DNA of 8,505 bases from an uncultured Oscillospiraceae bacterium (lineage in GTDB: Bacteria > Bacillota > Clostridia > Oscillospirales > Oscillospiraceae), in NCBI GenBank assembly GCA_910577915.1, contig CAJTOM010000085.1, positions 1-8,505 of the forward strand, in the 5' to 3' direction. Shown one piece after another: positions 1 through 5,754 of this stretch. The position numbers and the translations under genes were made by a program. A model generated the notes under the pieces. That model saw only the letters and a program-made list of their open reading frames with translations. It had not been told where the DNA came from and ran no database searches. Numbering within the stretch: position 1 is the stretch's first letter; every line of letters starts with the position of its first letter.

Positions 1-17
1 AAAGTAACCGCAGGGCA

Positions 18-57
18 TGATTGTGCAATGACCCCATCGAGGGGTCATGCACAATCA
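18..57. repeat. Long hairpin 1 upstream of dnaB
   Basis: A near-perfect inverted repeat. The left arm, 18-35, reads TGATTGTGCAATGACCCC and the right arm, 41-57, is its complement apart from one bulged A at 27 or 28. This gives 17 base pairs around a five-base loop, ATCGA. No T-run follows, so it is not a textbook intrinsic terminator, although it could end the transcript of a gene lying upstream of the window. It has the same design as the next hairpin. Confidence 0.85.
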
Positions 58-95
58 GATTCTGCGCGGCCACTCGATGTGGCCGTGCAGAATCT
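57..95. repeat. Long hairpin 2 upstream of dnaB, paralogous to hairpin 1
   Basis: An inverted repeat with left arm 57-73, AGATTCTGCGCGGCCAC, and right arm 79-95, giving 17 pairs of which one (66/86) is a G-U wobble. The five-base loop is TCGAT. It follows hairpin 1 directly and shares A57 with it. Arm positions such as GATT, TGC, TGCA and AATC are conserved between the two, and most differences are matched on both arms, so these look like two copies of one structured element. Confidence 0.85.
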
Positions 96-114
96 TGGGG
101 GCGCGCAGCCCCCA
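96..114. other. Short GC-rich hairpin
   Basis: A seven-pair stem, 96-102 against 108-114, made of a G5/C5 core closed by T-A outside and C-G inside, with loop GCGCA. It directly follows the two long hairpins. It is followed by ATAAGCTTCC, with no T-run. It may be a third part of the same leader or an independent small structure; in such GC-rich DNA a stem of this size can arise by chance. Confidence 0.5.
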
Positions 115-137
115 TAAGCTTCCGAATAGAAGAATTC

Positions 138-172
138 ACCCCTCGCCGCCGGTCGGGCGGCGAAGAAAGGAG
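138..172 (+). promoter_or_regulatory. Leader hairpin plus Shine-Dalgarno site of dnaB
   Basis: ACCCCTCGC (138-146) opens an eight-pair stem, 143-150 against 156-163, with loop GGTCG. The stem runs into GAAGAAAGGAG, so the Shine-Dalgarno sequence AAAGGAG (166-172) begins two bases after the hairpin and sits five bases before the dnaB ATG. The same layout, with identical flanks ACCCCTCGC and GCGAAGAA, recurs in front of ftsH at 3751-3779. A role in mRNA stability or ribosome loading is inference. Confidence 0.65.
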
Positions 173-177
173 CCCCT

Positions 178-1533
178 ATGCCTGCCGACAACGAATTGCT
201 TTCCCGCCAGATGCCCCACTCCCTGGAGGCGGAGCAGGCCGCCCTGGGCTCCATGCTTATTGACGCCGACTGCATCAAGGACGTGATGGACAAGCTCCAG
301 CCGGAGGACTTCTACGTCCAGCAGAACCGGGAGATCTTTGAGACCATCTACACCATGTTCAGCTACTCCAAGCCCATCGACGGCGTGACCGTGGCGGAGG
401 AGATGCAGAAAAACGGCACCTACAACGAGCAGACCACCCGCAGCTACCTGGTCCAGCTCATGGAGATCACCCCCACCAGCGCCAACGTCATGGAGTACGC
501 GGCCATCATCCGGGACAAGTCCCTGCTGCGGGGGCTGGCCAAGGCCGCCGGGGAGATCACCTCCATGGTCCAGGAGGGCCTGGGGGAGGCCTCCGCCATC
601 CTGGAGGCGGCGGAGCAGAAGGTCTACGCCATCCGCCGGGGCAAGAGCGCCCAGGAGCTGACCCCGGTGTCCCAGCTCATCAAGCCCTTTCTCGACCAGC
701 TCAACGACCTGGCCTCGGGCAAGACCGGCCTGCCGGGCCTGCCCAGCGGCTTCTCCTCCGTGGATCAGAAGATTCACGGCCTCAACCGGTCCGACCTCAT
801 CCTGCTGGCCGCCCGGCCCGGCGTGGGCAAGAGCTCCTTCGCCATGAACATGGCCCTGAACGTGGCCAAGCAGAGCGGCAGGACCGTGGCGGTGTTCTCC
901 CTGGAGATGAGCAAGGAGCAGCTGCTGGTGCGCCTGCTGGCCGCCGAGGGGCTGGTGGAGCTCACCAGGCTCTCCACCGGGCGGCTGAGCGCCTCCGACT
1001 GGGGGAAGCTGACCCAGGCCGCCCGCACCCTGCGCCAGACGGACATCCGCATCGACGACAACCCCATGCTCACCGTGGCGGACATGAACGCCAAGTGCCG
1101 GCGTCTGGACAACCTGGGGCTGGTCATCGTGGACTACCTCCAGCTGATGAGCTCCTCCGGCGGCAAAAGCTACGCCGGCGAGAACCGCCAGCAGGCGGTC
1201 AGCGACATCTCCCGCATGCTCAAGATCATGGCCAAGGAGCTCAACGTGCCGGTGATCTGCCTCAGCCAGCTCAGCCGCGCCAACGAGAAGCGGGAGGACA
1301 AGCGCCCCATGCTCTCCGATCTCCGGGACTCCGGTGCCATCGAGCAGGACGCGGACATCGTCATGTTCCTCTACCGGGAGGACTACTATAAGGAGGATAC
1401 GGAGAACCGGAACGTGGCCGAGTGCATCGTGGCCAAGAACCGCCACGGCGAGACCGGCAAGGTCCCCCTGCGCTGGAGCCCGGAGTACACCGTGTTCAGC
1501 ACCCTGGAATACCGCTATGACGAGGAGGAGTGA
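178..1533 (+). CDS. dnaB: Replicative DNA helicase DnaB
   Basis: A 451-residue RecA-type hexameric helicase that unwinds the parental duplex at the replication fork and recruits primase. The length is close to Bacillus DnaC/DnaB. The N-terminal helical domain opens with the typical HSLEAEQAALGSML stretch (about residues 13-26) and runs to about residue 105. A linker leads into the C-terminal ATPase domain from about residue 176. Visible motifs are Walker A ARPGVGKSS (212-220, K218), the catalytic glutamate in FSLEMS (E243), Walker B VIVDYLQL (D319), the SQLSR sensor (Q364) and the KNRHG arginine-finger segment (K420, R422). No intein or insertion is seen. The ATG is supported by AAAGGAG five bases upstream. 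Its 3' end overlaps tilS, so the two are probably coupled. In many Firmicutes rplI precedes dnaB; the upstream gene is outside this window. Confidence 0.97.
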   Translation: MPADNELLSRQMPHSLEAEQAALGSMLIDADCIKDVMDKLQPEDFYVQQNREIFETIYTMFSYSKPIDGVTVAEEMQKNGTYNEQTTRSYLVQLMEITPTSANVMEYAAIIRDKSLLRGLAKAAGEITSMVQEGLGEASAILEAAEQKVYAIRRGKSAQELTPVSQLIKPFLDQLNDLASGKTGLPGLPSGFSSVDQKIHGLNRSDLILLAARPGVGKSSFAMNMALNVAKQSGRTVAVFSLEMSKEQLLVRLLAAEGLVELTRLSTGRLSASDWGKLTQAARTLRQTDIRIDDNPMLTVADMNAKCRRLDNLGLVIVDYLQLMSSSGGKSYAGENRQQAVSDISRMLKIMAKELNVPVICLSQLSRANEKREDKRPMLSDLRDSGAIEQDADIVMFLYREDYYKEDTENRNVAECIVAKNRHGETGKVPLRWSPEYTVFSTLEYRYDEEE

Positions 1534-2875
1534 CCCCCTGCCCCGGCGGGTGCGGGCCTTCTGCCGGCAGCTGGAGCTGCGCGGGACCCTGGTGCTGTGC
1601 GCCCTGTCCGGCGGGCGGGACTCCATGGCCCTGCTCCGCGTCCTCTCCGAGCTGGGAGAGGAGGCGGGCTTCCGGGTGGCCGCCGCCCACTTCAACCACC
1701 GCCTCCGCCCGGCGGCGGACCGGGACGAGGCCTTCGTCCGGGACTGGTGCGCGGGGGAGGGGATCCCCCTGACCTGCGGCGGCGGCGACGCGGCCGCCTT
1801 CGCCCGCCGGGCGGGCGTCTCCCTGGAGGACGGCGCGCGGCAGCTGCGCTACCGGTTTCTGGAGGAGGCGGCGGACCGGATGGGGGCGGCCTACATCGCC
1901 ACCGCCCACCACCGGGAGGACAACGCCGAGACGGTGCTGCTCCACCTCCTGCGGGGGGCGGGGCCGCAGGGCCTGGGGGGCATCCCCCCGGTGCGGGGGA
2001 GGATCATCCGCCCCCTGCTGGAGGCCAGCCGGGCGGAGATCGACGGGTATGTAGACCGCAGCGGCCTCCCCTACGTGGAGGACGAGAGCAACCGGGACGT
2101 CCGCTTCACCCGCAACCGCCTGCGCCTGGAGATCCTGCCCCTGCTGGAGGAGATCGCCCCCGGCTGCGCGGGCCGCATCGCCTCCGCGGCGGCGCTGCTG
2201 CGGGAGGAGGACGCGCACCTCCGCCGGGAGGCGGAGGCCCTCGTGCCGGAGGCCGTAGACGGCGCGGTCGCCCTGCCTGTCCCGGTGCTGTACGGACAGG
2301 ACAGCCCCATCCGGCGGCGGCTGGTCCGCACCATGGGCCGGCGGCTGGGCGCCGAGCTCACAAGGGCGCAGACGGAGGCGGTGCTGTCCCTCAGGAGCGG
2401 CGGCTGCCTGGACCTGCCCCAGGGCCTCTGCGCCGTCCGGAAGCCCCGCCGGCTGATCCTGAAAAAGCGCCCCCTCCTCCCGCCGCCTCTCGTACTCCGG
2501 GAGGGGGTGCAGAGCTGGGGCCCCTGGCGGATCACCCTCCGCCGGAGCGAAGGGCCGGCGGAGGAGGGACCGGGGCGCACCGTCCTCCGGGACACCGGCG
2601 GTGCGCTGACGGTCACGGCCTGGGACGGATCCGGCCGCCTGGCAGTGGAAAACGGGAGCCGGACTATCAAGCGCCTGTTTGCCGACGCGGGCATCCCCGT
2701 GGAGCGCCGGCGGGAGCACCCGCTGCTCCTGCTGGGCGGGAAGCCGGCGGCGGTGCCGGGCGTGGCGGCGGATTTCCGCCTCCGGCCGGAGCCGGGGGAG
2801 GCAGCCCTCATCATCACCCTGCTGCCGGAGGGGGCGGGGCGGGATCACCCGCAGAAAGGAAGGCGCGATGAATAA
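1517..2875 (+). CDS. tilS: tRNA(Ile)-lysidine synthetase TilS
   Basis: A 452-residue ATP-dependent enzyme that joins lysine to C34 of the tRNA-Ile with anticodon CAU, switching it from AUG to AUA decoding; normally essential. The N-type ATP pyrophosphatase domain has the PP-loop SGGRDS (residues 31-36), the FNHRLRP segment and HHREDNAET (131-139), then the family signature ESNRDVRFTRNRLR. The C-terminal TilS_C substrate domain is recognisable in the region with TIKRLFADAGIP and the following basic stretch. The length is normal for the family. The start is uncertain: ATG 1517 lies inside dnaB (17-base overlap) with a weak Shine-Dalgarno. A strong GAGGAGGAG at 1522-1530 is well placed for an in-frame CTG at 1538, and GTG 1550 is a third option. 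Starting at 1538 or 1550 still leaves the PP-loop 20-odd residues in, as usual for TilS. The stop overlaps the next gene by 8 bases. Confidence 0.93.
   Translation: MTRRSDPLPRRVRAFCRQLELRGTLVLCALSGGRDSMALLRVLSELGEEAGFRVAAAHFNHRLRPAADRDEAFVRDWCAGEGIPLTCGGGDAAAFARRAGVSLEDGARQLRYRFLEEAADRMGAAYIATAHHREDNAETVLLHLLRGAGPQGLGGIPPVRGRIIRPLLEASRAEIDGYVDRSGLPYVEDESNRDVRFTRNRLRLEILPLLEEIAPGCAGRIASAAALLREEDAHLRREAEALVPEAVDGAVALPVPVLYGQDSPIRRRLVRTMGRRLGAELTRAQTEAVLSLRSGGCLDLPQGLCAVRKPRRLILKKRPLLPPPLVLREGVQSWGPWRITLRRSEGPAEEGPGRTVLRDTGGALTVTAWDGSGRLAVENGSRTIKRLFADAGIPVERRREHPLLLLGGKPAAVPGVAADFRLRPEPGEAALIITLLPEGAGRDHPQKGRRDE
1522..1530 (+). promoter_or_regulatory. Shine-Dalgarno-like site inside the dnaB end, relevant to the tilS start
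   Basis: GAGGAGGAG codes for the last three residues (Glu-Glu-Glu) of DnaB and is also a near-ideal ribosome binding site. It lies after the tilS ATG at 1517 and seven bases before the in-frame CTG at 1538. It therefore either serves a rare CTG start or is only a by-product of the acidic DnaB tail. Confidence 0.45.
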
Positions 2876-3119
2876 GCACGAGGGGCTCTGTCTGCTGACG
2901 GAGCGGGAGATGGTCTGGTCCGCCGTTCTGGCGGACGTGCTGGCGAAGAACGGGATTCCCTTCGTCAAGGAGCCGGTCCAGGGGGCCGGCGTGGCCGCCT
3001 ATGTGGGCGAGGCCGCCGTGGCCTGCCGGTTCTACGTCCCGGAGGAGCGCCTTGCCGCCGCCCAGCTGCTGGCGGAGGAGCTCTTCGGCGGGGCGGGAGA
3101 AGGGGACCCGGAGAGATAA
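2868..3119 (+). CDS. Small DUF2007-like protein
   Basis: An 83-residue soluble protein with no signal peptide or membrane segment. Its plan fits the DUF2007 family (putative signal-transducing small proteins). An N-terminal helix covering a run such as MVWSAVLADVLAKNGIPF (about 15-32) is followed by a short strand segment, then RFYVPEERLAAAQLLAEELF (about 54-73), which resembles the family's usual VWVPEEDLERARELL ending. The last ten residues are a Gly/Glu-rich tail. The ATG overlaps the tilS stop by 8 bases, and AGAAAGGAAGG at 2853-2863 gives a Shine-Dalgarno site, so translation is probably coupled to tilS. The family has no settled biochemical role, so none is claimed. The gene sits between tilS and hpt, which are direct neighbours in many Firmicutes. 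The family call rests on recognised pattern only. Confidence 0.8.
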   Translation: MNKHEGLCLLTEREMVWSAVLADVLAKNGIPFVKEPVQGAGVAAYVGEAAVACRFYVPEERLAAAQLLAEELFGGAGEGDPER

Positions 3120-3161
3120 AAACGCCCCGCAGGGGTGAAAAGGGATAAAGGAGATACAAAC

Positions 3162-3713
3162 ATGGGCATGATGGATCAGGACATTTTGAAGGTGCTGTAC
3201 ACCGAGAAGCAGATCGCCGCCCGCATCGAGGCCATGGGCATGGAGATGTATGAGGCCCTACAGGGCAAGGACCCGCTGTTCGTCAGCGTCCTGCGGGGGG
3301 CGTTTATCTTTATGGCGGACGTGGTCCGGGCCTGCCAGGTAAAGTGCGACGTGGAGTTCATCGCGGTGTCCTCCTACGGCAACGCCACCACCTCCTCCGG
3401 GGCGGTGCAGATCACCCACGACATCCAGCAGGACATCACCGGCCGGAACATCGTCGTCATCGAGGACATTCTGGACTCCGGCAACACCCTGCATTTCCTC
3501 AAGCAGTACTTTATGACCAAGGGCGCGGCCTCCGTGTCCATCTGCACCCTGCTGGACAAGCCCAGCCGCCGGACCAAGGCCATCACGGCGGACTACGTGG
3601 GGTTTGTCGTGCCCGACGAGTTCGTGGTGGGGTACGGGCTGGACTACTGCCAGAAATACCGGAACCTGCCCTATATCGGGGTACTCAAGCCGGAGGTATA
3701 CCAGGGGGAGTGA
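3162..3713 (+). CDS. hpt: Hypoxanthine(-guanine) phosphoribosyltransferase
   Basis: A 183-residue cytoplasmic type I phosphoribosyltransferase of purine salvage, converting hypoxanthine and guanine plus PRPP to IMP and GMP. The key elements are the PPi loop LRGAFIF (residues 44-50), SSYGNAT in the flexible catalytic loop, the PRPP-binding signature VVIEDILDSGNT (98-109; E101, D102 and the likely general base D105), and the C-terminal YRNLPYIGVLKPEVY purine/Mg region typical of bacterial Hpt. The length is typical and no key residue is missing. The start ATG 3162 has AAAGGAG at 3147-3153, eight bases away; ATG 3168 and 3171 are in frame and possible but more distant from the site. The 42-base gap after the DUF2007-like gene holds a tiny CCCC-GCA-GGGG hairpin (3125-3135) and no clear promoter. 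The placement before ftsH is the common Firmicutes order. Confidence 0.96.
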   Translation: MGMMDQDILKVLYTEKQIAARIEAMGMEMYEALQGKDPLFVSVLRGAFIFMADVVRACQVKCDVEFIAVSSYGNATTSSGAVQITHDIQQDITGRNIVVIEDILDSGNTLHFLKQYFMTKGAASVSICTLLDKPSRRTKAITADYVGFVVPDEFVVGYGLDYCQKYRNLPYIGVLKPEVYQGE

Positions 3714-3750
3714 GCCCTCCGGGCCCCGGCGCTTCCCTGTTGAACAAATT

Positions 3751-3779
3751 ACCCCTCGCGCCGCGGCGCGAAGAAGGAG
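3751..3779 (+). promoter_or_regulatory. Leader hairpin plus Shine-Dalgarno site of ftsH
   Basis: ACCCCTCGC (3751-3759) leads into a perfect 16-base palindrome, TCGCGCCGCGGCGCGA (3756-3771), which folds as six pairs with a CGCG loop. AGAAGGAG (3772-3779) follows at once. The ftsH TTG is ten bases further on. The layout and flanks match the dnaB leader at 138-172 while the stem bases differ, so what is shared is the structure and its borders rather than plain sequence. No convincing -35/-10 pair is seen in 3714-3789. Confidence 0.6.
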
Positions 3780-3789
3780 TGATCCATTT

Positions 3790-5655
3790 TTGACCAAACA
3801 GAGAAAAGGCCCCGGTCTGGGCCTCTATTTTGCGGCGATGCTGCTGCTGCTGGCCGCTTACTACGTGATGTTCGGATCCGTGGGGACGCCGGAGGCGTCC
3901 TTCGCCCAGGTGGAGGCCCTGTTCACCGGCGAGCAGGTGCAGAGCTTCGTCATCCGGGACGGGGATGAGCTCTACCTCACCCTGCGGGACGGGAGCGTCC
4001 TCCACAACGAGCTGGGCAGCGCCTACCTCTTCTGGGAGGAGCTGGGGGACACCATCCGGGACCAGCGGGCGCGGGGGGTGCTGACCGACTACGACCACAG
4101 GCCCGTCTACACCCCGCCCTGGTGGAGCAGCATCCTGCTGTACGCCCTGCTGCTGGGCGGGGGCTTCCTGGTGTGGCAGTATATGATGGCCCGGGCCCAG
4201 GGGGGCGGCGGCATGGACCAGGGCCGGCGCTTCGGCAAGGCCCGCATCCGCTTCGGCTCCGAGAGCAAGGAGAAGGTCAGCTTCGCCGACGTGGCCGGGG
4301 CCAAGGAGGAGAAGGAGGAGCTGCGGGAGATCGTCAGCTTCCTCCGGCAGCCCCGGAAGTATCTGGACCTGGGGGCCCGCATCCCCAAGGGCGTGCTGCT
4401 GGTGGGCCCTCCGGGCACCGGCAAGACCCTGCTGGCCAAGGCCGTGGCCGGGGAGGCCGGGGTGCAGTTTTTGTCCATCTCCGGCTCCGACTTCGTGGAG
4501 CTCTATGTGGGCGTGGGCGCCAGCCGGGTCCGGGACCTCTTTGAGGAGGCCAAGAAGGCGGCCCCCTCGGTGGTGTTCATCGACGAGATCGACGCCGTGG
4601 GCCGCCAGCGGGGCGCCGGCCTGGGGGGCGGCCACGACGAGCGGGAGCAGACCCTCAACCAGCTGCTGGTGGAGATGGACGGCTTCGGCAGCAACGAGGG
4701 CGTGGTGGTCCTGGCGGCCACCAACCGGGCGGATATTCTGGACCCAGCCCTGCTGCGGCCCGGCCGGTTTGACCGGCAGGTGTACGTGGGCCGGCCCGAC
4801 AGCCGGGGCCGGGAGGAGATTCTGACGGTCCACGCCAAGGGCAAGCCCCTGGCGGAGGACGTGGATCTGCGGGTCCTGGCCCAGTCCACCTCCGGCTTCA
4901 CCGGGGCGGACCTGGAGAACGTCATCAACGAGGGGGCCCTGCTGGCCGCCCGGCGGGAGTCCCGGTTCATCGCCATGGACGACCTCCGGGAGGCGGTGAT
5001 CAAGGTCATCGCCGGCCCGGAGAAGAAGAGCCGGGTGGTGCCGGAGCACGAGCGGCGGCTCACCGCCTACCACGAGGCGGGCCACGCTGTGATGCACCAC
5101 TGCCTGGCCAGCGTGGACCCGGTCCACCAGGTGACCATCGTCCCCCGCGGGCAGTCCGGCGGCATGACCATCTCCCTGCCCGAGGAGGACCGGGGCTATT
5201 ACTCCAAGCGCTACATGGAGGAGGAGATTGCCGCCCTGCTGGGGGGCCGGGTGGCGGAGAGCCTGTTTCTGGACGACATCTCCACCGGCGCCTCCAACGA
5301 CATCCAGCGGGCCAGCGCCCTGGCCCGGAAGATGGTGGCCTCCTACGGCATGAGCGAGAAGCTGGGGGCCGTCAGCTTTGACTCCGGCCACGACGAGGTG
5401 TTCATCGGCCGCTCCATGGCCCAGGCCAAGACCTACTCCGAGGAGGTGGCCGCCCGGATCGACCAGGAGGTCAAGGCCATCATCGACGCCGGCTGCCTCC
5501 GCTGCCGCCAGGTTCTGGAGGCCCACCGCCCCCAGATGGAGGCCGCGGCGGCCTGGCTCCTGGAGCACGAGACCATGAGCGGGGAGGAGTTCGCCCGCGT
5601 CATGGGCTTCCCGAAGGTCCAGGAGATGCCCGCCGCCCCTCCGGCGGACAGATAA
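3790..5655 (+). CDS. ftsH: ATP-dependent zinc metalloprotease FtsH
   Basis: A 621-residue hexameric AAA+ protease of the cytoplasmic membrane that degrades misassembled membrane proteins and selected regulators. Two membrane helices (about residues 10-29 and 112-134) flank a roughly 80-residue external domain. The AAA module has Walker A GPPGTGKT (206-213), Walker B VVFIDEID (D265, E266) and the second region of homology with arginine fingers R326 and R329 in GRFDR. The central pore aromatic is Tyr (Y239 in LYVGVG) where E. coli has Phe. The protease domain has HEAGH (428-432) and the likely third zinc ligand D504 in STGASND. The start is TTG at 3790: it follows AAGAAGGAG by ten bases and gives a normal short cytoplasmic tail before the first helix. 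The next in-frame ATG (3838) would cut into that helix. An unusual CLRC pair (C569, C572) lies near the C-terminus. A terminator-like hairpin follows. Confidence 0.97.
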   Translation: MTKQRKGPGLGLYFAAMLLLLAAYYVMFGSVGTPEASFAQVEALFTGEQVQSFVIRDGDELYLTLRDGSVLHNELGSAYLFWEELGDTIRDQRARGVLTDYDHRPVYTPPWWSSILLYALLLGGGFLVWQYMMARAQGGGGMDQGRRFGKARIRFGSESKEKVSFADVAGAKEEKEELREIVSFLRQPRKYLDLGARIPKGVLLVGPPGTGKTLLAKAVAGEAGVQFLSISGSDFVELYVGVGASRVRDLFEEAKKAAPSVVFIDEIDAVGRQRGAGLGGGHDEREQTLNQLLVEMDGFGSNEGVVVLAATNRADILDPALLRPGRFDRQVYVGRPDSRGREEILTVHAKGKPLAEDVDLRVLAQSTSGFTGADLENVINEGALLAARRESRFIAMDDLREAVIKVIAGPEKKSRVVPEHERRLTAYHEAGHAVMHHCLASVDPVHQVTIVPRGQSGGMTISLPEEDRGYYSKRYMEEEIAALLGGRVAESLFLDDISTGASNDIQRASALARKMVASYGMSEKLGAVSFDSGHDEVFIGRSMAQAKTYSEEVAARIDQEVKAIIDAGCLRCRQVLEAHRPQMEAAAAWLLEHETMSGEEFARVMGFPKVQEMPAAPPADR

Positions 5656-5660
5656 CCGCC

Positions 5661-5710
5661 GGACGGCGGGACTGAAGCGGTTGGTTTCAGCCCCGCCGTC
5701 TCCCTGTTTT
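5661..5710 (+). terminator. Likely intrinsic terminator after ftsH
   Basis: A long stem begins six bases after the ftsH stop. Positions 5662-5677 pair with 5685-5700 (GACGGCGGG and CTGAA on the left arm), with one A/C mismatch at 5671/5691 and a seven-base loop, CGGTTGG. It is followed by TCCCTGTTTT (5701-5710), a weak T-tract. The position between ftsH and a new promoter supports a terminator for the dnaB-ftsH unit; the broken T-tract suggests it may be leaky or aided. Confidence 0.7.
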
Positions 5711-5734
5711 CCCGGTTGTAATTTCCGGGAAAAC
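5706..5734. repeat. Perfect 10-bp inverted repeat around the polA -35 box
   Basis: GTTTTCCCGG (5706-5715) and CCGGGAAAAC (5725-5734) are exact reverse complements separated by nine bases, TTGTAATTT. The spacer contains the -35 hexamer and the right arm lies in the -35/-10 spacer. No T-run follows on either strand, so it does not look like a terminator. The size and place suit an operator for a dimeric regulator, which is inference. Confidence 0.75.
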
Positions 5735-5744
5735 GTGGTATACT
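5716..5744 (+). promoter_or_regulatory. Sigma-A-type promoter of polA
   Basis: The -35 box TTGTAA (5716-5721, four of six consensus bases) and the -10 box TATACT (5739-5744, five of six) are separated by the ideal 17 bases. A TG at 5736-5737 adds an extended -10. The predicted transcription start is near A5751, giving a leader of about 87 nt before polA. This AT-rich patch stands out in otherwise GC-rich sequence. Confidence 0.8.
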
Positions 5745-5754
5745 TCTTCCAACA

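Noticed and set aside
2..7. AAG TAA as the end of an upstream gene such as rplI
   Set aside because: It would suit the gene order, but two codons cannot support a gene call.
21..293. Small open frames covering the leader and the first part of dnaB on both strands
   Set aside because: They run through the hairpins and into dnaB, lack convincing ribosome sites and resemble no protein I recognise.
136..1695. Long open frame on the - strand opposite dnaB (519 codons)
   Set aside because: It is a GC-driven shadow: low-complexity Gly/His/Leu/Val-rich translation, no recognisable domain, and fully opposite a clear dnaB.
1597..2871. 424-codon + strand frame within tilS
   Set aside because: Pro/Gly/Arg-rich translation with no domain, in a different frame from the complete tilS signature motifs.
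3120..3161. Separate promoter or attenuator before hpt
   Set aside because: Only a 4-pair CCCC/GGGG hairpin with a three-base loop is seen, with no -35/-10 pair.
5706..5734. Second transcription terminator
   Set aside because: The palindrome is not followed by a T-run on either strand and it overlaps the promoter; an operator-like role fits better.
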